Shown: positions 1 through 9,330, counted from the first letter of the stretch. The stretch is DNA of 26,124 bases from Multifurca ochricompacta (GCA_022496185.1 WTXG01000395.1:1-26124), one strand, 5' to 3'. A program made the numbers and translations. The notes: generated from the letters alone by a model not told the origin.

Positions 1-41
1 ACCGACTCGGCCTAATCCGGCTCGCGAGGTCATTCCAAAGA

Positions 42-165
42 AAACGGCCTAGTTGTCACGGCTTTGCTTCTTAACCACACTAAAACCAAAGACAACGACC
101 TAGTTGTCACGGCTTTAATTTTTATCCACACTAAAACCAAAAAGAAAACAGCCTAGTTGTCACTA
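42..165. repeat. Three short direct repeats
   Basis: A unit containing CCTAGTTGTCACGGCTTT, followed by an A-rich spacer with CCACACTAAAACCAAA, occurs three times, with starts near 45, 96 and 149 (periods about 51 and 53 bp). The third copy is cut short after GTTGTCAC. No coding sequence goes with it. It may be a minisatellite or part of an LTR or subterminal repeat that starts outside the window. Confidence 0.7.
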
Positions 166-211
166 AGGCATAACACCGGTGCGGGTAAACCTGCGGTGGT
201 ACACGGGTTTC

Positions 212-310
212 TTTTTTTTTTTTTGAATCGAGTTTCATTGACGCGCTTGCAAGGCCATGCCTATGTCGCGCGGCTATCTAGTACAAAGGGTCCCCTAGTA
301 GCTACTGTAA
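212..310 (-). mobile_element. LINE 3' tail, antisense fragment
   Basis: A T13 run (212-224) is followed by sequence whose reverse complement ends in AGCCGCGCG, then GCAAGCGCGTCAATGAAACTCG and poly(A). The same tail ends the LINE copies at 5028-5842 (plus) and 6649-6935 (minus). This is therefore the 3' end of a 5'-truncated LINE on the minus strand. The inner limit near 310 is where I lose similarity. I could not find a convincing target-site duplication. Confidence 0.65.
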
Positions 311-838
311 ATGTATTAGGGCGGAGCCCCATTGAAAAAACTGAGGGGAAAAGTAAAGGTGATGGAGTTGGTTAAGTGAGGCAAGGCCGACTGTGATGCT
401 GTGTAGGTTCAGACCAGCCAAATTGGTGGGAGATGGGGTCCATTGATTCTTTGCCAGGTCTAATCTGGTTCGGGAGGTGGTACTGCAGTGTAAGGCTTGA
501 AGGCCGCACGCAAGTTTTGGAGGAAGCGGAGCAGGGCTTCCACAAGGTTCTTGGTGTTGAAGATGGTCATCAGAAGGGTTGCTGTTGATGACTAAGTGTG
601 CATATCTGATGCAATGTGGCTCTCGCTGTGACGGTTTGCGATGATTTGTGACATCGTTCGTGACAAGAACGTGACGTTTTCTCATGTCGCGCGCTCGTCA
701 GTCTTGTTTCCTCGGACCGGGCCGGTTGTGCCGCAATGGGCATTGGGCGGAATCGTGTTCAGGGGTTCAAAAGCTTGAAGAGGAGGCTTTGGATAAGCTA
801 AGTGAGCAGAGACCAACTACCACGTCCTATGCCTAGCC
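311..838. other. No recognisable gene
   Basis: About 530 bp between the LINE tail and the HNH gene. A 127-codon minus-strand frame (302-685) has no recognisable motif and low-complexity composition. The part next to 838 should contain the HNH gene promoter, but I see no clear TATA box. Confidence 0.5.
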
Positions 839-1093
839 ATGGCCATTCCTGTTATTAGAGTTTATGCTTCACTCCCCAACAAATCAGAATCTGGCATCAA
901 CCCGGGTCCGAGCAATCAGAACTGGATTTTTGCCCTCAAGATCCCCACCAACGAGGTACCATTCTGTTATAAATGGGTTCTTTTTGTGATATATGTCATT
1001 ACTGGTGCACAAGGAACTCTCTCGACCAGGTCTGATGTGTTACATCCTGTTGACTTCACTGGTGGGCTTCCCACTGAAGATGTCTCATTGTAT

Positions 1094-1803
1094 TGTACGA
1101 TCGCGAGACCGTATGAGTTCGTTGCGGAGAAAGGTTCCGCGAGAAGAGGGAAAGAGAAGAAGATGCTGAAGTCGTCGAAAGTGCTGATGCGCCGAAATGC
1201 TTGATATGCTGAAATGCGTTGATATGTCGAATACGTCGAAGGCTTGCTGGCTTTGGCTGATTGCTGGCTTTTGCTGGCTTGCTGGCTTTGCTGCTGCTGG
1301 GTCCGCTGACCTTGGGCTTGTCGTCGTCGTGATGGTTGCTTTAGCACTCAAAAGGAGAAAGAGAGAGAGAGAATGACCGTAGATTGCGCTTCTGCTCGGT
1401 GATCCTACTACAAGCAAGTATGTACCTTTAAATACCTGTAGAGAGACCTAAGAGAAGAGCGGTGATGAAGTAGAATTTGTGAAGAAAGAGGTTAAAGCCT
1501 GAGAGGCGAGATGAAGAAAGCAACTAGGACGAAAAGGAATGAACGGGAAGGCGGCCCGGAGCGCGAGCAGTCTAAAGATAATGTTTCGTGCTATGTATCG
1601 ATCGCATTTATATCGTATCAGAGACAGTCAGAAACTAAGGTCGAATTAATGTCAGAATGTTTTATTAGCAGAACTTATAATGAAGAAAGCGAACTGGTCC
1701 AGCCAGAAGTGGTGACATTCGAGAGAGAGTGGATTGAAGGCGTGAGGAGGCAATGCGGGCCGGAGTGGATGGTTTCGGGCTCAGAGCTCACGCTATTCCT
1801 ACA
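1094..1803 (+). mobile_element. Solo LTR, family 3, copy A (710 bp)
   Basis: It starts TGTACG and ends CCTACA, so has TG...CA ends. It is flanked by the 4-bp duplication GTAT (1090-1093 and 1804-1807). It is the reverse complement of 1885-2594, with about ten substitutions and two compensating one-base indels by hand alignment. The true transcriptional direction is not known; plus is given only to contrast with copy B. A low-complexity CTGGCTTTG stretch (about 1245-1310) and a GA run (1352-1371) lie inside. Open frames in it, such as 1511 onward, recur in copy B and have no recognisable product. No internal retrotransposon sequence remains. Confidence 0.88.
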
Positions 1804-1884
1804 GTATTATCACATCTCTGAAGAGGAGGAGCAACGCATGCTCCCTGTCGATCCTGAACCCAGGCTAATCAACACTCATGTCAC

Positions 1885-2594
1885 TGTAGGAATAGCGTGA
1901 GCTCTGAGCCCGAAACCATCCACTCCGGCCCGCATTGCCTCCTCATGCCTTCAATCCACTCTCTCTCGAATGTCACCACTTCTGGTTGGACCAGTTCGCT
2001 TTCTTCATTATAAGTTCTGCTAATAAAACATTCTGACATTAATTCGACCTTAGTTTCTGACTGTCTCTGATACGATATAAATGCGATCGATACATAGCAC
2101 GAAACATTATCTTTAGACTGCTCGCGCTCCGGGCCGCCTTCCCGTTCATTCCTTTTCGTCCTAGTTGCTTTCTTCATCTCGCCTCTCAGGCTTTAACCTC
2201 TTTCTTCACAAATTCTACTTCATCACCGCTCTTCTCTTAGGTCTCTCTACAGGTATTTAAAGGTACATACTTGCTTGTAGTAGGATCACCGAGCAGAAGC
2301 GCAATCTACGGTCATTCTCTCTCTCTCTTTCTCCCTTTTGAGTGCTAAGCAACCATCACGACGACGACAAGCCCAAGGTCAGCAGACCCAGCCGCAACAA
2401 AGCCAGCAAGCCAGCCAAAGCCAGCAAACAGCCAAAGCCAGCAAGCCTTCGACGTATTCGACATATCGACGCATTTCGGCATATCAAGCATTTCGGCGCA
2501 TCAGCACTTTCGACGACTTCAGCATCTTCTTCTCTTTCCCTCTTCCCGCGGAACCTTTCTCCGCAACGAACTCATACGGTCTCGCGATCGTACA
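1885..2594 (-). mobile_element. Solo LTR, family 3, copy B (710 bp, inverted)
   Basis: It starts TGTAGG and ends CGTACA and is flanked by the 4-bp duplication TCAC (1881-1884 and 2595-2598). It has the same length as copy A and is opposite in orientation. The 73 bp between the two duplications (1808-1880) are HNH-gene coding sequence, not element sequence, which shows two separate insertions. Differences from copy A, mostly transitions, cluster in the outer 280 bp near the TGTACG end. The pair would let a read-through transcript fold into a stem of about 710 bp. Confidence 0.88.
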
Positions 2595-3545
2595 TCACCT
2601 CCAGTATTTCCACTACTCGTCAACAGTATTTCCGCGATCGTCTTGTACGTCGGGATGGAAGCTGCGTTTTGACAGGGTATGGGGAAGTGGCCTGTGATGG
2701 GGTGCATCTTATATCACATTGCAAAGGTGATAGGGTATGATTTTTTAAATTCCAAGCTGCCTTTGGCTAACCATTTCAATGATGGGCAGTACATTGAGAC
2801 CCTTACCCAGAGGCGCACTCGAGACGATAACCATGGCGACATTGTGAAGAACATAGACGACACTAGAAATGGCATTTTTCTCAATACTCTTACACACAGA
2901 TTTCTTGGGAAAGAAGTGGCATTCATAGTGGTGTGTTTCACCTCCTTGATACCCACATAAATTGATGGCACCCATGACCAGACCCTAAACTATGGTATGA
3001 CAACAGAAGATGTTGACCCTGATGAATCTCCGGAGACTCTACGGTGCACGACACATGTATTCCATTCTGATTACAGACACACACACTGTAATTATCGCCT
3101 CAATACAGGCTCCGCACTGCGTATTGCTGACAGTGACGACTGGCCTCCCGCTATACTATTTGATGCCGTCTATGCATCTGCGGTACTTCACCACTTCGGC
3201 ACTGATGATTTCAAGGATGCACTTTCGAAGTTCACAAAGGACACTTTTTATCCTAAAGGTGAGACGGAGATAAAATATGAGCGAGCAAGTGAGGTAGAAA
3301 GAAGGCAGAAGTGGGTGGAAGAACGGGATGCACGCCAAGAGGCTCGACGGGGGCGCCGTGGCGAAACTCGCGAAGAACTTCTTGATATGCTCTTATTCGT
3401 GCCATTTGTGAATATGACACCAGAACAGCTGCAGGAGGAAGTCAGGAAAGCAGAGGAGAAGGCACAAGCAGCAGAGCAGACTGCCCTGGTTGAGAAGGTT
3501 AATGATTGGAGGAGTCATCTCCCTCCTGCGTAGTCTGACTTCATT

Positions 3546-3732
3546 GTGTGTGTTTTTATTGTAATAAATTTAAGATGTATGGGAAGACGTAAACAGAAAG
3601 CTAGGATGTGCAAATTATGGGATTGGTTCAGCGAATGGCTAAGTATAATGCAAGGCAGATCTAGTACTGACATGGTGATTGGGTCTGATTGGGTTAGTTT
3701 TCATGAAAGGGTATCAGTCAAGAAGTGTGGCT
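3546..3732. other. HNH 3' flank merging into Copia debris
   Basis: It contains the AATAAA signal of the HNH gene (3563-3568), then sequence without a recognisable frame. Homology to Copia reverse transcriptase becomes clear only from about 3733, so the exact end of the Copia fragment is uncertain and its 5' LTR is not visible in the window. Confidence 0.5.
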
Positions 3733-4854
3733 GAATGAGCGAACAACCTGAAGGTTTCAGGATTAAAGGACAAGAAACCAAAGTACTACGACTACAATGC
3801 ACCATTTAGGATCTTGCCTTAGCATGGTGGAAGGCACTGGACAAGTGCATGGCTGCGATGGGCTGTAAACGCCTACTCTCAGACTCAGGCCTATGGCTAA
3901 TAATGGGTCAATCATTGACATCATTGTATATGTCGATGATGCTTTATTTATGAAAAATGACCAAGTCCTAGTCAGTAAATTAAAAACTGACTTCATGAAC
4001 AAATGGGAGTGCAGGGATCTAGGAGATACAAAGGAGTTCTTGCAAAAGCACATTACTAGGAAGGATGGCAAACTTCTACTTGATCAACAGCCATACCTGA
4101 CTAAAGCCTGAGTGCTGCAACGCTTTGGGATGCCCAATGCAAAATTTGTGCCCACTCCTCTCCCAGAAGGCTATCATCCAGAGCCTAACACTGAACCTGC
4201 TGATCCTTCCATTCGTTCAAAGTTCCAACAAGTAATCGGCTCATTACTTTACATCATGTTGGGCACGCGACCAGATATTGCCTTCGCAGTTAAAAGGCTA
4301 TCTCAATTTGCCGGTAATCCATCTCAAGATCATCTTGATCGAGCGCTGTATATCTGCCAATATTTAACCGGGACATCGGATTACGCACTTATCTACAATG
4401 GTAGATCAAATTGCAGATTGATCGCGTGCGCTAATTCTGATTGGGCGTCAAACCCAATAGATCGCCGATCTACTACGTGAAAATAGCGAATGGGATATTC
4501 AGCTGGAATTCTAGAGTGCAAAAGACCATAGCGCTTTCACCCACCGGAGTAGAATACATGTCACTTTCTGACACAATGCGACAAGTTGTATGAATCAAAT
4601 CGCTTCTAAGCGAAATTGGCACTGATCTGGGATCCATTCCCCTCTGCGGTGATAACCAAGGCTCCATCGTTATGGCCTCTAACCTCGTACAAGAATGATG
4701 GATAAAATAATCCAATTGTACAGGAAAAAAAATAGAGCTATTCTTTATAGAAGGCTCTGAGAATCCCGCAGACATGTTCACCAAGAATTTAGGACGCGTC
4801 AAATTCCTGGAATTCAGGAGTCAAATTGGGCTAGAGATTAACCCGCCTAAGTAG
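3733..4854 (+). pseudogene. Copia-1 pol remnant: reverse transcriptase to RNase H
   Basis: C-terminal half of a TNT1-94-like Copia polyprotein. In order: EQPEGFRIKGQ (RT entry region), LAWWKALDKCMAAMGCKRLLS, the catalytic VYVDDALF (about 3929-3952), KWECRDLGDTKEFL, then GSLLYIMLGTRPDIAFAV and LIACANSDWASNPIDRRS. RNase H has WNSRVQKTIALSPTGVEYM, and the end has NPADMFTKNLGRVKFLEF with a stop at 4852-4854. It is dead: a stop after about 3815, another at 4109-4111, a frame break near 4480, stops near 4591 and 4696, and gaps in the RT. Gag, protease, integrase and the 5' LTR are missing here. Confidence 0.92.
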
Positions 4855-5010
4855 AAACACATTGCTTAGCACACTTAGCAGCGACACTTAGCAAGGGGGA
4901 GTGTTGAACCAGAGTACCAGTACAGAGATATCGGGATAGCGGTCCGACATAGTTGTGATCGCGTTTAGATAAAAAAATTGATGAAATGAAATCATAACGC
5001 GTCTCAATAG

Positions 5011-5027
5011 TATATACATCTCAGATC
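5011..5027 (+). repeat. LINE target-site duplication, left copy
   Basis: TATATACATCTCAGATC, identical to 5843-5859. It lies in the Copia-1 LTR; the solo LTR at 13376 has the related single-copy site CATACATCTAAGATC. Confidence 0.88.
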
Positions 5028-5815
5028 CCCACTCAAGCGGCGCTCCCTCTCCCGCCTCCGCGCATTCGACAACTGGCGCGAAGAATGGCTGCGCGATCGT
5101 GCCCTTGCCGCTCCATCCCCTGATCACTCCCACGGGCGCGATTACAAAGCCTACTCCCTCTCTATCGTCCGCCCCCCCGATGGTTCGAACCACCCACTCT
5201 GGTCCGCCGCGACTAAACCCCGGCCCACCCCTTCAGCCGGCATACCACCTCGACCGCCATGCGCCTAGCTACGCTATAGGGCACGCATTCACGGCCAACT
5301 ACATGAAGGGTTTTCACTCCACACTCCCACACTCAGCTCACACCTGTCTGTGTGACAACATTACCCCTGCCACTTTCGTTCACATTCTCCTTCATTGCCC
5401 CTTGTACGACGCTCCATGCGTAACCTGGGACCTACACCCAGAGACCTAGGCGACCTCATCTGGCCCCAGGTCTTCAACCACAAACACCACGTCGAGTCCC
5501 TCCTGGTATTCCTCCAAGACACCCGGGCTTTCTTCAAGCCCATCTCGTCGCTACGACCACAGGAACTGGATTAGGGTTGAATCGGTTAAAGGGTTGGCGG
5601 GTAAGTGGTCTCCGTTTACTAGTGCTTCCCATACGGACATTGGTTTCCTCTGCGCTTCCCTCCTTCTCTATAGCATATATTGTCTTTTCCCTCCTGGGTT
5701 TTACACCATGACCCCACGTCGACTCCAATCTTCGTCCATCACAGTAGTTATATTGTCACTAGATGTAGCCGCGCGATTTGGGTGCCACCCTGAAGCGCGT
5801 AATAAATTCGAATTA

Positions 5816-5842
<27 letters not shown>
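5028..5842 (+). mobile_element. 5'-truncated LINE with pol C-terminus
   Basis: A non-LTR retrotransposon fragment between 17-bp target duplications, ending in an A-rich then (AT)n tail (about 5816-5842). The coding part is the far C-terminus of the RT/RNase H polyprotein. FDNWREEWLRDRALA is read near 5067-5111. The closing zinc-knuckle region CLCD...HILLHCPLYD is at about 5346-5409. A last segment with RDLGDLIWPQVF ends at TAG 5572-5574. Frame changes between these parts, including one near 5413, show it is dead. A 3' UTR of about 240 bp follows, with GATGTAGCCGCGCGATT near the tail. All upstream LINE sequence is missing, as is usual after incomplete target-primed reverse transcription. Confidence 0.87.
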
Positions 5843-5846
<4 letters not shown>

Positions 5847-5859
5847 TACATCTCAGATC
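5843..5859 (+). repeat. LINE target-site duplication, right copy
   Basis: TATATACATCTCAGATC, identical to 5011-5027. Its left edge blends into the (AT)n tail, so the duplication could be a few bases longer or shorter. Confidence 0.86.
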
Positions 5860-6078
5860 GATCATGTGATCAAATCACATTCATTAACGAGCGAGATAGT
5901 AACGCGTTCGTTTGTTTTAATTTAGTAGCTAACATAGTACATCTAAAATGTATATAAGTCACTGAATCTGCTATAGATAAAATAGTTGCTATTGCATTAT
6001 CGCAAGCATCTAAGTCTCTAAGCTAACAAGGTGGGATACATATATAAAATATAAGCCTGCGCCATGCCTGTTTCCACA

Positions 6079-6975
6079 GACCGGACATTTCCTTTGCCAT
6101 TGCGCGACTTGCGAAATACGCAGAAAACCCCTCGCCGCACCACTTACATCTTGCTAAATATGTACTCGCCTACTTAAAGGGTACAGCAGACTTACGGCTA
6201 CGCTATGATGGCGCGCACGGAGAAAGACTCGTCGGTTTTTCGGACTCCAGTTTGGGAGATGATGTCAACGACTGTCATTCTACTTCGGGTTATGTTTTCT
6301 CACTTGCAGATGCAGCGATCTCTTGAACATCGCGCAAGCGTCGTCTAGAGTACCACTCTGCCGAGGTATTAGCCGAGGCTAATCGGGCATCGGGCTTTCC
6401 TCTCCGAGATCGGTTATGAAGTATCCGATCCAATTCCCTTACGTGGCGACAACAAAGGCACCGTTGACTTAAGCGTTGAATCCATTGACTGGGAGAGGAT
6501 CTAGGCATATTCCCATCAAGCCTCGCAAATATGTCGAACAAGGCTTCTTTGAACTCATTTGTAAAGCCACTGATGACATGTTACCTGATGGACTCACGCA
6601 CGTGCACAACTTGAAGACTTTGTTGCTGGGTTAGGACTTATCTAATCTTTTTTTTTTTTTTTTTTTTGAACTCGACTTTATTGACGCGCTTGCGGGACTC
6701 AGCCCAATCGCGCGGCTACATCAGGGTACAATGTAACTACTGTGTGGATGTACAGGAGATGCCGTGTCTACAGGGACATGCTAGGCGGAAAACTCAAAGA
6801 GAAAAACCTAAGGTAATAATGTACGTGGAGAGGCCGTCCAAAACAGAGACCGTTCAAAGAAGGAAAAAACCTACGAAGTCCAAAGCCAGTCCGACCCCCT
6901 TCAAGGGGGTTCACGAGGCCGTCGGGCGTTGATGGAGGACTTATCTAATCTGGAATTGTCCTAATCACAGGGGGA
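6079..6975 (+). pseudogene. Copia-2 pol remnant: RT end and RNase H
   Basis: A second Copia family, starting abruptly at the Copia-1 LTR end inside the conserved RPDISFAIARLAKYAE stretch. It continues with HLAKYVLAYLKGTADLRLRYDG, then GFSDSSLGDD and STSGYVFSLADAAIS. An in-frame TGA follows (near 6324), where Copia RNase H normally has Trp. Later parts (SAEVLAEANRASGF and the usual DN and HI blocks) are in shifted frames. Copia-1 evidently inserted into this pol; its upstream half is not in the window. A LINE copy sits at 6649-6935. The polypurine tract CAGGGGGA ends at 6975, next to the 3' LTR. Confidence 0.85.
6649..6935 (-). mobile_element. 5'-truncated LINE, antisense, 287 bp
   Basis: A T run at 6649-6667 is the poly(A) tail of a minus-strand element. 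The unit is flanked by a perfect 16-bp duplication, AGGACTTATCTAATCT, at 6633-6648 and 6936-6951, inside Copia-2. Its minus-strand 3' end (AGCCGCGCGATTGGG...GCGCGTCAATAAAGTCGAGTTC) matches the tails at 5028-5842 and 212-310. Only 3' UTR-like sequence is present. A SINE sharing the LINE tail is possible, but no RNA-polymerase III boxes are evident. Confidence 0.86.
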
Positions 6976-7312
6976 TGTTGAGACGGCCCGGGGCCGGTAG
7001 CGACCGGATAGTTTAAGTTTAAGGATCAGATAGCCGGACACCGGGGTGGACTCGATCTATTGATCGTGATAAGAAAACTTAAAGTGCGGTTATAACTGAT
7101 TCAGAGACTTCGACATTGCACGCACAACACGTTCCTTCGTATCTTGTCACAATTGCTTAGTTATGTTTTTGCTCCTTATTGTCACACTCCCTTAGTAGTA
7201 TATAAAGACTCCACTCTGTACGCATTCACTTCATTTCAGTTTTGACCACAATAACTGAACTTATCCGCTATCTAAATAGATAGCTAAACCCTTTTTACAG
7301 CTGCATGTATCA
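6976..7312 (+). mobile_element. Copia-2 3' LTR (337 bp)
   Basis: It begins TGTTGAGACGG after the purine tract and ends GTATCA. Ends were set by comparison with the inverted solo copy at 12991-13317, which has a clean 5-bp target duplication. Shared blocks include GGTAGCGACCGGATAG, GGGTGGACTCGATCTA, GCACGCACAACACGTTCCTT and CGCTATCTA.ATAGATAGCTAAACCC. A TATA-like TATATAAAG lies near 7200. The T-rich end CCCTTTTTACAG would serve as the 3' part of R/U5. Confidence 0.82.
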
Positions 7313-7536
7313 TGAGGTGTCAGATGGTAACCTTTTAAACATTGAAGCTTAAACTTTCTTGCTGTCAAGTAACCTTGTCCGCAAGTATGCTTGTGACGGG
7401 GCACTCTTCGCTTCTCCAATCGCTATAGCCTTCGGCCTCATTATCCATACAAGTTACGATTGAGCACCTCATGGTACTACGGTCACAGCTTAGCTCCAAC
7501 AACGTTATTAAAACATGTACTGGAATCTACTCTCTC

Positions 7537-8109
7537 TCATCCCTGAAGAGCTTTCTGTTGCGCAGGGAACGTCGTAGACGCCACAGGACATCCCTGCCCA
7601 GCTCCGTTAAGGTTCTGCAAAGTCGCCATGGCTGTCTGCAACCGAGCAAGCTGCGACGCCTTCGAGTCATCCGTCGGAAAGGGTGCGGACACGCTCGGAT
7701 TGTTCACGATGCGGCCCGCCTTGACGTTAGCATTCAGACTCTACGGTCACACATTTAGCAATTATTGTGATATGAATGAACCCGTGACAAGTAGCTTACG
7801 GCAATGAAGGTGGCCCGATCTGGCGGGCAAGTGCAAGGAATCGGGACAGGTTTCCCATCGGGCCCTTTAGTGGGACCATCACAAGTTTTAGCACCCGCAA
7901 GTCCTGCAGGTCCTGCATCTATGCGAGAATGTCCCATCAATTGCATTGCCTTATTCGGATCAAATTTCAATCTTACCAGTTGTGTTTACCCCAGCAGTGG
8001 TGCCAAACTGGGGAATAAGGTTCTCATTCACGTTAGGGTTTGCAGCGAGCGGAAGGGAAGACACGGTAGCCGCAAGAGTGCCAAGGAAGAAAGCAATGAA
8101 GAACTTCAT
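7537..8109 (-). CDS. Small secreted protein A
   Basis: Exons run 8109-7977, 7903-7800 and 7740-7537, giving 146 residues. All introns are GT-AG. The first acceptor could also be after 7919 or 7913 without changing frame. The start MKFFIAFFLGTLAATVSSLP is a typical signal peptide, cut around residues 18-20. The mature part has four cysteines, with blocks TCDGPTKGPDGKPVPIPCTC and PPDRATFIA, then FPTDDSKASQLARLQTAMAT and LQNLNGAGQGCPVASTT. This matches an uncharacterised secreted family common in Agaricomycetes; no enzyme motif is seen and function is unknown. It is a paralogue of 19840-20419, with the same exon pattern and a shared promoter region. It is transcribed away from the P450 at 10573. 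The frame is fully open. Confidence 0.88.
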
Positions 8110-8110
8110 G

Positions 8111-8760
8111 GTGTGTATCTTGAAGTTGATAGAAGTGAGCGGTGGTTGAATATTGGACTAGAACGCGCAGCGTTGTAGAAAAGAGTGTATGGAGTGTTAT
8201 TGATGATGTTTGTGTAGTGTACAAGTCTGACATTTATATATCTCGTGTCTGGGTGCGTTTGTGATGGTATGCAAGTCGAAAGGCAACGGAGCTGCGGATG
8301 CGCAGTCATTACCGATGAATCGTGGGTGGAATATTGGGGCGTTACATCTCCCTGTCAACGCAGTACGATTCAAGTTTGGTTCTCGTACGTTATGGTAAAT
8401 GTTTAAGGACATCAAGGTGAGTACGTTGGGAATTGTGTACAAGGGTTCTGTGTTCTAACGCAAGGTGGACTCTGATCAGTCATCGGGTCAGTCATCGAGA
8501 TATCAACGACCAACAGTCAATGTATGATGACTGGCCAATAGCAATGCCGGCAGCGGTCCATCCTCCTGAACGGTAATGAAGGCCACTAGGAGACGCACCG
8601 TGACGTGAGGATTCCGATCTCTGCTAACTGCGCGCATAATCCAATAAGGCTCATTTGGACAGGACAGGATTCTCTCATAATAGAGAGACCCAGGACGTCT
8701 TCTAAGCGCACTGGAAACCGTTGCATTATTACCGCATATACAGACTTGCAGAAACGTGCT
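8111..8760 (-). repeat. Duplicated upstream segment, copy A
   Basis: Sequence upstream of secreted protein A matches that upstream of B (20421-21003). The proximal 285 bp are clearly similar, including GCTGCGGATGCG, GATGAATCGTGGGTGGAA and ATCTCCCTGTCAACGC. A second patch at 8636-8756 matches 20884-21003 (GTCTTCTA, GAAACCGTTG, CCGCATA). Sequence between the patches is diverged. No open frame is shared in phase, so this is promoter or flanking DNA rather than a gene. Confidence 0.7.
8233..8240 (-). promoter_or_regulatory. TATA box of secreted protein A
   Basis: TATATAAA on the minus strand, about 125 bp before the ATG at 8109. The matching TATAAATA stands at the same place before the paralogue (20531-20538), inside otherwise conserved flanks. 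Confidence 0.65.
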
Positions 8761-8959
8761 AATTGCAGAAAGCTTGTCTAGGTATGAAAGGGCACAAATT
8801 GTTCTCACTAGAATTGGAGATCAGTGAGGGGTGACATAAAACATGTGATGTACGGAACACGGACCACACCAGCTCGACGCCCGTTAGAGGTACGGCACGC
8901 GCTGTCAGACAGCAATAGGAAGTCACACTATTAGGGGGTGATGTAGACTCATTAACATG

Positions 8960-9330
8960 CATCAAGATAAGATAACATAATTGCTCTCTTCTGGACTGAA
9001 CACGGAGCCAATGAGGCCACAGAATAAAGAACGCAGCCTGAGGTTAGATAATCCAAACTACCTAGAATGGTAGTTATAATTCAGTTATGATGGTCAGAAC
9101 TGATAATATTAGTCTTTACCTAGAATGGTACTAGTACACATAGGTAAAGATAAGATAACAAAATACTCACTTCAGTTATGATGGTCAGAACTGAAGTGAA
9201 CTGTACACTAAAGGTGTCCTTTAAATACTGTAAATGAGTGTTCTTATAGTAACCAAGACAATACTATAGTAAAGGATTGTGTCTAATCAACTAAGGTATC
9301 AAGGTATTCACAGGAAAGTAAAACACAGTC
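8960..9330. repeat. LTR-like debris with internal repeats
   Basis: CAGTTATGATGGTCAGAACTGA occurs twice, near 9082 and 9176. TACCTAGAATGGTA also occurs twice, near 9059 and 9118, and AGATAAGATAACA near 8966 and 9147. The block around 9175-9215 (TTCAGTT..TGGTCA.AACTGAAGTGAAC) resembles the Copia-2-family LTR at 13050-13085, so this is probably a diverged LTR of that family. Ends are not definable. Confidence 0.5.

Larger units (their letters stand above)
839..3533 (+). pseudogene. Fungal HNH-nuclease protein, interrupted by two solo LTRs
   Basis: Coding pieces are 839-1093, 1808-1884 and 2599-2734 (one exon split by LTRs), then 2790-2930 and 2982-3533. Introns are 2735-2789 (55 nt) and 2931-2981 (51 nt), both phase 0 and GT-AG. 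Dropping each LTR plus one target-duplication copy leaves a continuous 386-residue frame. The first part has the family's N-terminal region (ITGAQGTLST). The exon after the LTRs carries the HNH core (RRDGSCVLTGY, then VHLISHCKGD), and the next has the Asn-bearing DTRNGIFLN. The end has PPAILFDAVYASAVLHHFG and a Lys/Glu-rich coiled tail. This matches the large basidiomycete family with an HNH_2-type domain, whose cellular role is not established. As it stands, translation from ATG839 enters the first LTR and stops at 1202-1204. The ATG has a good context (agccATGg), and AATAAA lies at 3563-3568. Confidence 0.88.
4902..6078 (+). mobile_element. Copia-1 3' LTR, split by a LINE
   Basis: The purine run AAGGGGGAG (4893-4901), a polypurine tract, directly precedes TGTTGAACCAG, and the LTR ends CCTGTTTCCACA at 6078. 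The two parts, 4902-5027 and 5860-6078, total 345 bp once the LINE and one duplication are removed. A TATA-like TGTATATAAG lies near 5950. The solo copy at 13376-13634 has the same ends and no LINE, so it serves as an empty-site reference; it also lacks two short blocks seen here. Confidence 0.87.

Noticed and set aside
1..200. CRISPR-like array
   Set aside because: Only three imperfect units with similar, not unique, spacers in a eukaryotic genome.
302..685. 127-codon minus-strand frame
   Set aside because: No motif, signal peptide or intron signals; it partly overlaps LINE tail sequence.
1511..2177. Mirror-image protein frames starting MKKATRTKRN on both strands
   Set aside because: They lie inside the two LTR copies and are the same non-coding sequence read twice; no family match or codon pattern supports them.
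1094..2594. Single palindromic foldback or MITE-like element
   Set aside because: Each arm has its own TG...CA ends and its own 4-bp duplication, and the central 73 bp are coding sequence of the host gene.
2338..2697. Gln/Ser-rich protein around the second LTR
   Set aside because: The Q-rich part is low-complexity LTR sequence without a good ATG; only the part after 2598 belongs to the HNH gene.
5182..5191. GGTTCGAACC, like a tRNA T-arm
   Set aside because: It lies in the LINE coding region, and no D arm, anticodon arm or acceptor stem can be folded around it.
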